From Caldalkalibacillus mannanilyticus JCM 10596 (GTDB lineage: Bacteria; Bacillota; Bacilli; Caldalkalibacillales; JCM-10596): a DNA stretch of 64,000 bases. The notes below the pieces were generated by a model. That model made no database searches and was not told the DNA's origin. It saw only the letters and a program-made list of their open reading frames with translations. The position numbers were made by a program, and so were the translations under genes. Shown here piece after piece: positions 25,120 to 35,500 of the stretch. The stretch covers positions 21,476 to 85,475 of the forward strand of contig NZ_BAMO01000017.1 in the NCBI RefSeq assembly GCF_000615945.1, in the 5' to 3' direction. The first letter of the stretch is position 1. Each line of letters starts with the position of its first letter.

Positions 25120-27267
25120 ATGAAGAAAGCGATACTACCTCTTCTCATAGCACTCATATCTTGTCTTATTATCACAATTCCAGGTGTTGTACATTCAACA
25201 AACAAGCCTATTCTCGTTGTGGTAGATGGCGCAGCGATCGATATACCATTTATTCTTGAGCAAGGAACAACCTATGTTTCTCTCCGTTCTTTAGTCACTA
25301 CTTTAGACGGAACTCTTGATTATCGCTCAGCAGAACAGCAGATCGAGTTAAGAACAAAATATAAGCAAAAGATGGTCGTTGACTTGAAACGGAACCGTAT
25401 TCTAAAAGAAGGCCTGTGGCGAGAGATTTCCATTCTGAATCGTGATGGTCACACGTATTATCCGTTAAAGCAGCTTGTCGAATTGTTTGGCAAAGAAGTG
25501 GATTGGGAGCCTAAAAGCCGTGAAGTGCATATCTTTCAAAAGGTTCGCTTAGACCCTGCACAATCCATTGCCAAAATGATCTCTTACCATAACCTTGCCT
25601 TAGAAGGGGACAAGGTGACATACACTCATAACGATACCGTTCTTTCTATGTATATTGAAGGTAAGATCAAGGATATCACCTTTCTTGGTGAGCAAAAGCT
25701 AGACAACATGGTTGAAAAGAAATATGCAATATTTTGGCAGCAGCCAACAAAATTAGCTCATCTGATTCTAACTGTTCGAGAGTTGCCTGAAGGGAATGTA
25801 GCCGTCTTTACTGAAGGATATACTCCAGGCAAGGCTTCTGTGGAGCTTGAAGTGCGAACAGCTGAGGAAAAGAAATATTACTGGGGAAATCTATTTATCC
25901 ACGAAAACCGAGGGTACATGAGACAATTAAACGAGGTTGTTCCATCTCATTCCACCTTCACAAAGGAACTAAGAGCAGGGAAGTCATTTGACTGGTTTTT
26001 CTTTGCATCTCGCGAGGATTTGACTTTCACCCAGCATGCCCACCTTGATGTGTGGAATAGCAGTAAAACAAAACACCGTTCGGTCTGGTGGCTTACTCCA
26101 CAAGGGGCTAATCGGGGGGTTCCAGAGCCTTATTTACAGGAATGGGAAAATGGATTGTTCTTTTACAATCTCCAAGCCTCTACTCCGCAGCTCCTAATGG
26201 ATATGTACAAGCAAAACCCTCATCCGCTAATCAAAATAGCTTTAGATAATGCTGCCTTTACCTTAATGGTGCAGCAAGGGGAGGATGGTTTCTGGAGAAC
26301 AGAGCCTAATGTTGCTTATTTAAACCGAGCCTTTGGTCTAGGGGAAAACTTTATTGATACTCGTATGTCAGCCGATGCTTCGATCTTCTTGTTAGATTAC
26401 TACGAGTTATATGGTAGTGACAAAGCTTTAGAAAAAGCAAAGAATTTTACGAACTATTTCAAGATAAATGATCAGGAAAAGCAGTATTATGAGCTTGGGG
26501 AAGGAAGATTTTACCCTGATTATTATTCAGAAATCCAGCATGGGAAGCCTCTGGTATCACTGAATCATGTCTTGCATGAAGTAAACTATTTACTTCTTCT
26601 ATCTGATCTTATGAATATTTCTGACTATACACATCATACTAAGCTTATGTTGCAAGGGATTGAATACTCGAAGGAGAATTGGATCACTCCAGAAGGGGAT
26701 TTGTACTATGCGTTAAATAATCGAGGCGAATATTACGCACAGGATTATGTGTATATTACGTATCGAGATTTAATGGTAACCAAAAGTCTTCTTCTAAGAG
26801 AAAAGACCTATGCTCCTGCCATCGAGCAATTACTACAAACAAAGCATGAGTATTTACAAAAAGGGCAATGGATGCATTATGAAACGGACTTATCATTTGA
26901 GAAGGTCTATAACACCTTTGATCAAATATCACTGAGTTTAGGCAGTTTGTTTTTAGCCACCCCACTCCAATTTGAGCATAACGGGAATGCGCATCATTAT
27001 GCGTTAGGAGCTTTCCATTGGCTGACGGGTGCAACACAGCTTGAATGGGGGATTCATACTCAGGATTTAGATGAAAACCAAAAATATTTTATGATTGATC
27101 TTAAGGATCAGCTGGTGATACTCAATCAAGCACCTAAGGATCTATTCCTTAATGAAACAGGTCAACGAGTGATTGTAAATGGAGAGCAAGAAAACCAAAT
27201 GATCATATTAGATAGAGCGAAGAGAATCATCAATTTGGAACCGAATGTCGTCTACTCCTTAGAGTAA
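25120..27267 (+). CDS. Exported stalk-domain protein with an alpha/alpha-barrel-like catalytic region
   Basis: The 715-residue protein has a signal peptide (MKKAILPLLIALISCLIITI). A divergent stalk domain follows (about residues 30-140; TYVSLRSLVTTLDGTLDYRS and YYPLKQLVELFGKEVDWE are diagnostic), then a beta-rich middle. A helical C-terminal half with repeated aromatic-acidic motifs (DGFWRTEPN, RFYPDYYSE, DLYYALNNRGEYYAQDYVY) resembles alpha/alpha-toroid sugar enzymes such as glucuronyl epimerase C-terminal domains. That likeness is a guess by pattern. ATG 25120 follows AGGGAGAGAAG. It may act on surface polysaccharide (inference). Confidence 0.65.
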   Translation: MKKAILPLLIALISCLIITIPGVVHSTNKPILVVVDGAAIDIPFILEQGTTYVSLRSLVTTLDGTLDYRSAEQQIELRTKYKQKMVVDLKRNRILKEGLWREISILNRDGHTYYPLKQLVELFGKEVDWEPKSREVHIFQKVRLDPAQSIAKMISYHNLALEGDKVTYTHNDTVLSMYIEGKIKDITFLGEQKLDNMVEKKYAIFWQQPTKLAHLILTVRELPEGNVAVFTEGYTPGKASVELEVRTAEEKKYYWGNLFIHENRGYMRQLNEVVPSHSTFTKELRAGKSFDWFFFASREDLTFTQHAHLDVWNSSKTKHRSVWWLTPQGANRGVPEPYLQEWENGLFFYNLQASTPQLLMDMYKQNPHPLIKIALDNAAFTLMVQQGEDGFWRTEPNVAYLNRAFGLGENFIDTRMSADASIFLLDYYELYGSDKALEKAKNFTNYFKINDQEKQYYELGEGRFYPDYYSEIQHGKPLVSLNHVLHEVNYLLLLSDLMNISDYTHHTKLMLQGIEYSKENWITPEGDLYYALNNRGEYYAQDYVYITYRDLMVTKSLLLREKTYAPAIEQLLQTKHEYLQKGQWMHYETDLSFEKVYNTFDQISLSLGSLFLATPLQFEHNGNAHHYALGAFHWLTGATQLEWGIHTQDLDENQKYFMIDLKDQLVILNQAPKDLFLNETGQRVIVNGEQENQMIILDRAKRIINLEPNVVYSLE

Positions 27268-27286
27268 CCGTAACGAATAGGAAGGG

Positions 27287-27320
27287 ACCTGTTACTGAGA
27301 TAGGTAACAGGTTTTATTTT
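27287..27320 (+). terminator. Terminator after the barrel-like protein gene
   Basis: ACCTGTTAC and GTAACAGGT form a perfect nine-base stem with an eight-base loop, followed by TTTTATTTT. Confidence 0.85.
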
Positions 27321-27427
27321 GCCAAAAATGTCTAGGATTCACGATATAACTTAGAGGAATTTGGTAATTAATGTCGAATTTAAGGAGAATGTAGAGTGGG
27401 GCTCTATAAATTTGGAGGAGAGAGTGA

Positions 27428-29632
27428 ATGATACGGAAGATGTTACAAATTCTATTAATTGCAGCAATAATGATGACTGGACAACCTGTTTCTCTTGAAG
27501 CAAAAACAGAAAGTGTGAAGCCCATAACCTATGACTTTGATGTGATCGTCATTGGAGGCGAGCCAGAGGGTGTAGCTGCTTCTGTTTCAGCAGCTAGAAA
27601 TGGAGCAAAAACATTATTGGTAGAGCATAGGGATGGCTTAGGAGGTTTGCTTACCTATGGTTATCTAAACCAGTTAGACTTAGGTTATGATAAGGATAAA
27701 AGGCTAGCCAATCAAGGGATCTTTGCTGAATGGTTTAAAATGATCGGAAGGCAGGGTAATTTTGATATTGAGCTGGGAAAAAGAAAGTTTCATGAGTTAG
27801 TAACGAAGGAAAAAAACATAACTCTCCTTTTAAACACAACAGTGAAGGAGATAAAAAAAGAGAAGAACAAGGTGGTTGGGGTGGTTCTGTCCACACCAAA
27901 AGGTGAAAGAACATACTATGCCAAACGATTTATCGATACCACCGCTGAGGCTGATTTTGCGGCGAAAGCGGGAGTCCCCTATTTCTTAGGACAGGAAGAT
28001 ATGGGCTTAAAGGATCGTCAAATGGCAGTGACTCTTGTCATATTACTGAAAAACGTAGACTGGGAAGCCATGAAAAAATCCGCTAGATCAGGTGTATTAG
28101 GTGGAGCCAAAGTCGGCAGAGGGATTGCCTGGGGCTTTGCAGAGGTTCCTAATGTCTATAAGCCTAGTGAAGAGAATACCCGTGTAAGAGGCTTGAATCT
28201 GGGTATCCAGAGCAATGGAATTGTGACGATCAATGCCCTGCAAATCTTTGGAGTAGATGGAACAGATCCTGCTTCTATTGAAGAAGGAATTGAACGTGGA
28301 AAGAGAGAAACACAGAGCTTTTTGACATTCTTACAAAAAGAACTTCCTGGATTTGAAAAAGCAGAGATTGCAGGGTATCCAACAGAGTTATACATTCGGG
28401 AAACAAGACATATTAAAGCAGAGTATCAATTATCTATCGTGGATGTTTGGGAAAATAAGGATCAATGGGACTCCATTGGGTTAGGGGCTTATCCTGTTGA
28501 TGTTCAAGCGACAGATCCTAGTGGATTTGGCGTAGTGGTCACAGCCCCCATCCAATATGCAATTCCATTCCGAAGTCTGGTTCCGCTCCAAGTAGAGAAT
28601 CTTCTAGTGGCGAGTAAGGCAAGCGGTTATACCTCTCTTGCGGCTGGAAGTGCTAGAACTGTTCCGATTGGGATGACCGCAGCTGAAGCGGCTGGGGCTG
28701 CCGCAGTGTTATCTATTGAAAAGAATAGAAGTTTTAGAGCCTTATCCAAGGATAGAGAGGCGATCAAAGAGCTACAGAGCATTCTAAAGGCTCAAGGAGC
28801 TCACTTATACTCCTTTTCTCTTTCCTATCCCTATAAAGGTGAATGGTTCTACCCAGCAGTACGCTCTCTCTTGCCCTATGGCTTACTTGCTGGTGGATAT
28901 AACAATAACCTGCAAGTAAAACAAGCGATGCACCAGCGAGAGTTCTTACGATTGTTGTCTGGTCTAGTCATACGTAAAGATGCAGAAAAATATAAAGGCT
29001 TGAGCAGGAATATGAATCCCTGGACAGAGTCTGTTCAACTGGACACAAGAGCAACGAACATTACGAGAGATCAGGCGGCGGAATATTATTTGCGTTTCTT
29101 TGGTTACCCAGCAGATTCGAATGTATGGCAAGAAGCACAGAAACACCAATTGGTGGATACGACGATCGTCAAAAGAGTGCCGACAAACCGTGATTTAACA
29201 AGGGCTGAAATTTTCCATATGACTGCCCATCTTCTCAAGCTATTGAACGAAGGGCGTTTCGAACATGCTTATGATTTGGGGAATCCTAAAGTGGGATATA
29301 TTGATGTCTATAATGGTAGGACAATGGTCCCAACTAGATTTGTAAGTGAACAGCTTGGAGCACAGGTAGAGTGGGATAAGGATAGCAATATTATTGAAGT
29401 GGACAACAAGAAAAACAAGATGCTTCTGAAAGTCCATTCTAAAAAAGCGGTTATCAATGGTCAACAAATAGAACTGGATGCGGCTCCAACCATTGCTCAA
29501 GGAGTGAGTTATATTCCTATTCGTGCCGTTGCCGATGCGCTGGAAGCGAAGGTAGTGTATATAAAGGAGAAAAAGGTAGTTCAAATCACATTAGAGGATA
29601 AGCTGGTTGAAATTCCAGTTCGAAAGAAGTAA
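27428..29632 (+). CDS. Exported FAD-dependent oxidoreductase with C-terminal stalk domain
   Basis: The 734-residue protein has a Sec-type signal peptide without a twin arginine (MIRKMLQILLIAAIMMTG). A FAD_oxidored-type domain follows, with dinucleotide motif DVIVIGGEPEGVAASVSAAR; the third position of GxGxxG is Glu. Further family segments are RDGLGGLLTYGYLNQLDLGY, RFIDTTAEADFAAKAGVPY and the late VASKASGYTSLAAGSARTVP. A weak SLH-like stretch (LTRAEIFHMTAHLLKL) precedes a complete stalk domain (NGRTMVPTRFVSEQLGAQV, YIPIRAVADALEAKV). Substrate unknown. A flavoenzyme with a Sec-like signal is unusual, since many exported flavoproteins use Tat. Confidence 0.8.
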   Translation: MIRKMLQILLIAAIMMTGQPVSLEAKTESVKPITYDFDVIVIGGEPEGVAASVSAARNGAKTLLVEHRDGLGGLLTYGYLNQLDLGYDKDKRLANQGIFAEWFKMIGRQGNFDIELGKRKFHELVTKEKNITLLLNTTVKEIKKEKNKVVGVVLSTPKGERTYYAKRFIDTTAEADFAAKAGVPYFLGQEDMGLKDRQMAVTLVILLKNVDWEAMKKSARSGVLGGAKVGRGIAWGFAEVPNVYKPSEENTRVRGLNLGIQSNGIVTINALQIFGVDGTDPASIEEGIERGKRETQSFLTFLQKELPGFEKAEIAGYPTELYIRETRHIKAEYQLSIVDVWENKDQWDSIGLGAYPVDVQATDPSGFGVVVTAPIQYAIPFRSLVPLQVENLLVASKASGYTSLAAGSARTVPIGMTAAEAAGAAAVLSIEKNRSFRALSKDREAIKELQSILKAQGAHLYSFSLSYPYKGEWFYPAVRSLLPYGLLAGGYNNNLQVKQAMHQREFLRLLSGLVIRKDAEKYKGLSRNMNPWTESVQLDTRATNITRDQAAEYYLRFFGYPADSNVWQEAQKHQLVDTTIVKRVPTNRDLTRAEIFHMTAHLLKLLNEGRFEHAYDLGNPKVGYIDVYNGRTMVPTRFVSEQLGAQVEWDKDSNIIEVDNKKNKMLLKVHSKKAVINGQQIELDAAPTIAQGVSYIPIRAVADALEAKVVYIKEKKVVQITLEDKLVEIPVRKK

Positions 29633-29646
29633 ACCTACTATCAATT

Positions 29647-29695
29647 AAAATAGACCGGCTCAGTGTCGTTATGACATGTGAGTCGGTCTATTTTT
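29647..29695. terminator. Bidirectional terminator between convergent genes
   Basis: AAAATAGACCGGCTCA and TGAGTCGGTCTATTTTT form a long stem with one mismatch. It serves the oxidoreductase gene and the convergent protease gene. Confidence 0.85.
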
Positions 29696-29717
29696 CAATT
29701 ACCTATACTATTTTTTT

Positions 29718-31196
29718 CTAGAATTCATAGTACCAGAAGCCTTCAAGGTCTTTGTTTTGTTCTAGCTTTAGTTCAATTAGGTGTACAATTTGTTTATTAT
29801 TTTCGCTAGTATAAATGTTATTAGAGCCGAAGAAAGAGATCATTTCTTGAGTAAATTCTCCTTCTACAGCAAGCGAAACGGTAATGTTTTTATTAGGATA
29901 GCGTAATTCTGCATCATTAAGGATTAAATAGAGCCAGAATCCAAAGTCATCCTCAAATCCTTTTTTAACATCTCGCACAAAGTTTTGATATTCAGTAAGG
30001 TTCATGGCAAGAACAATAGCTAGATCCTTTTGGTCAGTCGATTCTTTTACATAAATCGAACTAAACGTGTGTATTGAAGGACGAGGACCATCAAATGGAA
30101 CTGGGAAACCATGAAAGTATTCCCCTAGGTACTTGGCATACTTACTTAACTCTAAGGCAGGATACTCAGCCTTAATCACGTCGGCAAAGGAAGTAATGGT
30201 TGTGGAAGCTAAGTGCGATTTTACTTCGTTAATAGGAATCGCTAAGTTAAGATTCTGTCCTAAAAATTGAGCAACAATCACTCCAATGACTTCTCCCTGC
30301 ATATTTAATAAGCTACCACCACTGCTACCAGGTGAAACCGCTGCAGATGTTTGAAGATAAGTATATCCATCTTCATACTTCATATGGTTACTAATGATCC
30401 CGTTAGAAACCGTATTTTGAATCCCAAGAGGACTTCCAATGGCAACGGCATCCTCTCCAACCTTTACTTTATCAGAATCTCCTAATTTTAAGACGGGAAG
30501 AGAAGAGGCTTTTTCTAATTGAAGAACAGCAATATCTCTGCCTACATCATAGCTTAACACACCAGAAGCTTTGTATTTTCGGTTATTGTTCGTGATTACT
30601 TCTACAGAGTGTGCTGTATCAATTACGTGGTAGTTTGTCATGATTTTTCCATTGGATTCAACAATAAATCCGCTGCCTGTGCTAATGAGTTCATTACGTT
30701 TGTCGTATACATTTAATTTGACTACTGCCTTTTTTTGTTCAGCTACTTCTTGTAGAGATAATTTCTTCTTTTGATCTGTAATCGTGATGGATCGAGTGGC
30801 TGAATCCCATAATACTTGGGCGCCAAATGATTCACCGATAAAACGCAAAGGAACAAATGTACGTCCATCTATCGCTTTAGCAGGTGTATCTAACTTGATC
30901 TGCTGTCCATTTTTGCTTGCATTGGCATTACCTAATTGGATTTTGATTGTTACATCATCACGTAATGCTGTAACTGTCTTCGTTCCACTATCCCATGAAA
31001 CCTTAGCATCAATGGCTTCAAAAATTCCTCTTAGAGGAACGAGGGTTCTTCCGTTTTCAATGAATGGGGGAGCATCTAATTGAAGCATTTGTCCATTTAC
31101 TGAAACCTTGATAGTGCTTTCTGCAGCAAGTGCGTTCATAGGCATTGCCAGAAGAAGGCACATCAGCAGGACAAGAATAAGATGTTTTTTTTGCAT
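29718..31196 (-). CDS. Exported trypsin-like (S1C/DegP-type) serine protease with N-terminal stalk domain
   Basis: The 492-residue protein has a signal peptide (residues 1-25, ending NALAAE). A stalk domain follows (about 28-140; NGRTLVPLRGIFEAIDAKV and DGRTFVPLRFIGESFGAQV), then a trypsin-like domain with His190 in TNYHVID, Asp221 in GRDIAVLQL and Ser292 in SPGSSGGSL. No PDZ domain is visible. The C-terminal 150 residues are unassigned. ATG 31196 follows AAAGGAG; a 46-residue upstream extension is out of place before the signal peptide. It probably cleaves proteins at the cell surface. A leader hairpin lies near 31253-31280. Confidence 0.85.
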   Translation of the reverse strand: MQKKHLILVLLMCLLLAMPMNALAAESTIKVSVNGQMLQLDAPPFIENGRTLVPLRGIFEAIDAKVSWDSGTKTVTALRDDVTIKIQLGNANASKNGQQIKLDTPAKAIDGRTFVPLRFIGESFGAQVLWDSATRSITITDQKKKLSLQEVAEQKKAVVKLNVYDKRNELISTGSGFIVESNGKIMTNYHVIDTAHSVEVITNNNRKYKASGVLSYDVGRDIAVLQLEKASSLPVLKLGDSDKVKVGEDAVAIGSPLGIQNTVSNGIISNHMKYEDGYTYLQTSAAVSPGSSGGSLLNMQGEVIGVIVAQFLGQNLNLAIPINEVKSHLASTTITSFADVIKAEYPALELSKYAKYLGEYFHGFPVPFDGPRPSIHTFSSIYVKESTDQKDLAIVLAMNLTEYQNFVRDVKKGFEDDFGFWLYLILNDAELRYPNKNITVSLAVEGEFTQEMISFFGSNNIYTSENNKQIVHLIELKLEQNKDLEGFWYYEF

Positions 31197-31365
31197 AATA
31201 AAACTCCTTTGTTTTTTCAATGTTGTCTTTGGTGCTATATTTTTAAGCATCCTTACACTATTCGCTAAAGCTAGGTGTAATCCTGCCAAAAGCTTGTACC
31301 TTCTAAAGGTAAATATATCGACAAAAATAGACAAAATAACCTAGGGAGTTAGAAAAAGAAAACAA

Positions 31366-31400
31366 AATGAATAGAACAAAGGAGCCTATATAGAGGCTCC
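31366..31400 (-). terminator. Terminator of the coiled-coil protein gene
   Basis: GGAGCCTC and GAGGCTCC-type arms at 31381-31400 form a tight hairpin. On the minus strand it is followed by a T-rich tract, 38 bases past the stop codon. Confidence 0.65.
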
Positions 31401-31437
31401 TGTAGACAAAATCAATTCCTAATTTCAGGTGAATTGC

Positions 31438-32109
31438 TTAGACTGTAGATTCTTCTGTTGAATCAGAATCTGTATCTTCGGTTTCTTCTCCGTTCTCTTC
31501 TTCATTCTTTTCTTCGTCTGTGTTTTCCACATCTTCTTCTGTTTCTTCTTCAGCAATTCCGCTATCTTTGGAACTTTCTTTTTCAATAGAAGCATCAATG
31601 GAAGCTAGTGCAATCGTAAGGGTTTCTTTTAACTCTTGTATTTTGGTTACAAGCTCATCCAGCTCTGCCACATCCAATCTTTTTTCAAGAGCGGAAAGCT
31701 GGTTATTTATCGCGTTTAACATGTTTAGATGTGCTTTGATTTGACCTTTTAGGCTGTTTTTAAGCCCATTCTCGGATTTTCGACTTCTTTCATCCGTTTT
31801 TTCGATCGCGGTTAAGATACGCTCTACTCTCTTTTCTACTAGGTCTACTCTTTTTTCAAGCTGAAGCATTTTTCGTTCAACTAGCTTACCTAGAGCGTTA
31901 TTTTTCTTTGCTTCTTGCTTTTCTTTTGCTCTTTCTCTTTCGTTCTCTTTCTTGTCAGGTCTTTCTTGTGCTTTTTTCTCATTCTTTTGCTCTTGCTTTT
32001 CTTGCTTTCCAGCATGTTCAGGTCTTTCTCCCTGAGCATACACAGGATTCGAGAGAATGAGAGCGAGTGCTAGTGCTGTTAAAACGGCTTTTTTCCAATG
32101 TAAAATCAT
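31438..32109 (-). CDS. Exported, highly charged coiled-coil protein under a c-di-GMP riboswitch
   Basis: The 223-residue protein has a signal peptide (MILHWKKAVLTALALALILS, cut near VYAQG), then a Lys/Glu-rich stretch. A predicted coiled coil follows (LVERKMLQLEKRVDLVEKR, QLSALEKRLDVAELDELV), and it ends in a very acidic tail. No catalytic motif is seen, and it may bind or space surface components. ATG 32109 follows TAGGAGGG at ideal spacing; the ATG at 32130 lacks a good site. A c-di-GMP-I aptamer and terminator precede it on the same strand, so its expression should respond to c-di-GMP. Confidence 0.75.
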   Translation of the reverse strand: MILHWKKAVLTALALALILSNPVYAQGERPEHAGKQEKQEQKNEKKAQERPDKKENERERAKEKQEAKKNNALGKLVERKMLQLEKRVDLVEKRVERILTAIEKTDERSRKSENGLKNSLKGQIKAHLNMLNAINNQLSALEKRLDVAELDELVTKIQELKETLTIALASIDASIEKESSKDSGIAEEETEEDVENTDEEKNEEENGEETEDTDSDSTEESTV

Positions 32110-32167
32110 GTGGTACCCTCCTAGAATCATTTTTTTTTTGCAGTTGGCTTTTCAGGTTAGAAACCAT

Positions 32168-32302
32168 AAAAAAGCCACCCGCATAAAAAGAGGGGTAGCC
32201 TGAAATAGCAAAATCCTACTATTTTGGCAACTGGCTGGCATATCAACTGGATGTTGATGTAGCCCCTCTAGTTTTGCGTCCCTATTTTTCAATAGGTTTG
32301 CC
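32168..32302 (-). promoter_or_regulatory. Cyclic di-GMP-I (GEMM) riboswitch with terminator
   Basis: Read on the minus strand, the aptamer (32302 to 32226) shows GGCAAACC, a CCTATT-GAAA-AATAGG hairpin with the GNRA loop, GGGACGCAAA, a second arm (ATCAAC paired with GTTGAT) and closing GCCAGTTGCC, with GGCAA pairing TTGCC. These match the GEMM-I consensus. A terminator follows at 32200-32168: GGCTACCC and GGGTGGCT with six T. The aptamer segment AGAGGGG is complementary to CCCCTCT in the terminator's left arm. Ligand binding would free the terminator, which predicts an OFF switch (inference). The controlled gene starts at 32109. Confidence 0.9.
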
Positions 32303-32321
32303 TTTGTCGATATTTGTAGAA

Positions 32322-32330
32322 ATTATAGCA
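32322..32330 (-). promoter_or_regulatory. Extended -10 promoter of the riboswitch transcript
   Basis: TGCTATAAT on the minus strand is an extended -10 with a consensus hexamer, 20 bases before the conserved aptamer core. No good -35 is visible, which is tolerated with an extended -10. Confidence 0.6.
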
Positions 32331-32413
32331 AATGAGTCGCAACTTTACCATAGGTCGATAGTCTAATATATAACAAGAGTACTATGAAATTTATACCATA
32401 TTAAAAGAGGCTA

Positions 32414-32440
32414 TTAAGAAAAGGTTGGAAATGCCGATAT
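32414..32440 (+). promoter_or_regulatory. Possible sigma-D promoter
   Basis: GCCGATAT at 32433 is an exact match to the sigma-D -10 element. TTAA stands 15 bases upstream, one mismatch from TAAA. It lies about 130 bases before the start of the repeat protein gene at 32573. A chance match cannot be excluded. Confidence 0.35.
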
Positions 32441-32572
32441 ATATTGTGACAGTAGGTATATATAGGCGATAGAAGCGAAAGGAAATAGAAGGAAACTGTA
32501 GGATAAACCAGAGATCACACTGGAATAAAACAAGGTCAAAACATAAGAACTAAACTTGGGAGGGTTACTTAA

Positions 32573-35500
32573 ATGAATGTATTAAAGCAACACAGATGGA
32601 TCATAGTCATAATGATCGTTTCTCTAATAGGGGCGATGATACCAATCAATCATAGTGTAGGAGCTACCCAAGTATCCCAAGCACTTGTCGCCATAACAGA
32701 TAACCATGAAAAGAATCCTGCGGCTTATCAGGTTACGTTTAGAACCTCTGCTTTAGCAGGCTCTCAATTGGCTCAGGGAGACTCTATTTTTCTAAAGTTT
32801 CCAGCAGCCATTCAAGTGCCAAATACGATAGCAGGCAATAGAATCAAGGTCAATGATGTGACTCTTTCCACAGGTGCATCAATCGCCATTACAACGGATG
32901 GAAATAGCGATAAGACTATACAAATCCCTCTGCCACAAGGGATAACGATTCCTAGCAACGGTTTTGTTAAGGTAGAGATTGCTCAGGAGGCTGGAATTCG
33001 CAATCCCAACACCTCTGGTACCTATGTTCTTGAAGTAAGAACTTCCAAGGATACTCAGTGGGTCGTAACGAATGAAATAGCCATTCTAAATTCGATGGTC
33101 AGTATTCCTGAAATAACCGTTGCTCCCAATATTGTAGGAGAAACAGGCGCGTACTTCATTCGATTTAGAGTAAGTGCTGAAGGCGCATTAAATAAAAATG
33201 GTGCGTCAGATGAGATCTATATTGAATTTCCCACTGGAACGACGTTCACTTCAAACACCATAGCATCACATCTAATTAAGGTGAATGAACAAAATATCAG
33301 TACTACAGCAACTGTAAATGGGAATGTGCTCACCGTAAGAGTACCAACTCAAGTGACTGAAGGAGAAGAAGTTCGTCTTTCTATCTTAAAAGAAGCTGGG
33401 ATCATTCACCCTGCTTCGTCAGGAAACTATACGCTATTCGTTTCAACTTCAAGAGACTCAGAAAAAAATATGTCCACGAGCTATACCATTGAAACATCTC
33501 TAAAAAGTTTAGAGGCTTGGGTGAGCCCGAATGTAGTGGCTCAACCTGCACAATATACGGTTGGTTTAACGAACAGTATAAATCCTTTAATGAGCTGTAC
33601 AGATAGTATTACGATTCGCTTTCCTGTTGGAACGGTTTTCCCCTCCAGTCTAAATGCCAATTATGTCTATATGAATGGGGAGGCGATTAGTGGCAAGTGC
33701 GGCTCTACTTCTTTACTCACATTAAACGCGAGTCAGAGAACGATCACGATTCTTGTCCCACAGACGATAGGTGCTAATGAATATGTTAGCTTTATCCTTG
33801 ATTCAAGATTAGGGATTACCAATCCTCAGCTGACAGGAAATTATCAGCTTGAGGTGAGATCATCTCAGGAACTAGCTTATCGACCTTCTCCGGTCTATGC
33901 GTTGACAGGGAATGCCATTTCTCCGTTAACCGTTCAAGTGCTAGAAAGTGGGGTAGGGAAAGCGGCAGAGTATTTCATTCAATTTTCCACAAGTACAAGT
34001 GGAGGTTTGATTGGAGGACAGGACCGAATCTTTGTTTCTCTCCCACAGGGAACACAATTTCCATCCTCTTCTATAGGTAGTCAACATATTTTGATTAATG
34101 ATAAGGCATTAAGTACGAATGTATCGGTGTCCAATAATCAACTATCGATTCAACTCCCTTCAAGTCTGCAAATCCCAGTCAACAGCTCGGGCAAGCAGGA
34201 TGTGACCGTGAAGATTCTTCCTTCGTCAGGAATTAGAAATCCAAGCACTCCGGGCGAATATTCTCTATTTGTTTCTACTTCACGGGATCAGGCATTGGTT
34301 AAGAATACGTATACGATTGGTAAGCAAGTCGATACACCAAGTGTTTCTTTAAGTCCCAATCAATTTAATCAAAATGGACAATACTCCATTGTCTTTAAGT
34401 TAAGTGATATCGGGAAACTAGAGGGAGGCAAGGTGGAGGGAGGAATCGAACATCATATTGAACTTTTATTCCCTAATGGAACCTTTGTCCCAGGTTCAAT
34501 CTCTCCTTCTCATATTTTTGTTAATGGAACACAAGCAAAGAGTGTTTCAGTATCTGGAAGAAGTGTGAAAGTCTATCTTGCCCAGGGGATGGTCTTAGAT
34601 CATAGCTCTAGCGTAGGCTTGATCATTCAAGCTACGGCTGGGATACGGAATCCATCTGCGGGGAGTCATCAGCTAAAGGTTCGAACAGCCAAAGATCAAT
34701 CTTATGTGAACAGTCATTCTTACTCGACGACAGGAGCAGCCATAACGAATCCGCCTACGAATCCAGGAACAGGGAATCCTGGGGCGATTGTAGGGAATCG
34801 AATCAATCTACAGCTTTCATCATATGAAGCAAATGCGGCTAGCCAATATACGATTACGTATACAACAGCTTCGAATGAAAGCTTAGTAGGTGGGACGGAT
34901 GATATCTCAATTCTCTTTCATTCAAATGTACAGATGCCTACTTTTATTAGCAGAGAGCTGATTAAGGTCAATAATGTGGCTGTAGATACAGGGGTCGTCA
35001 GAATTCAAAATAATATTATGACCTTTAGAATGCCGAGTAATGTGAATGTTGGAGCAGGTCAAGCGATGACGATCACAATTGACACTACAGCACAGATTAG
35101 AAACCCTTCCTTAAACGGTTCCTACTTGATGTACGCTTGGAGTACGAAAAACACCACTTCAGGTTATGTGAATTATAACATCGTTAATCAGACGAACCAG
35201 TCCCTGTTGATTGTACCAACATACGATCAACACAATAAGATTTACTATTACACATTACGCTATACAAACAATAGTAATGACTTTTTGTTGGGAGGAAGCG
35301 ATTGGATTAGTATTATTGCTCCAACAACCTTGCAACAGGATACTTTCAAAGAAAATGTCAGCATTAGCGTAGGCGGGGCTTTGGTTGGAAAGAATTCGAT
35401 TCAGGTTTCTGGAACAGATTTTTCGTTCACCTTGCCACAAAATGTGAATGTGGGAATCAATCAAGAGGTATTGATTACGATTGATGATCCAAAGCAATTA

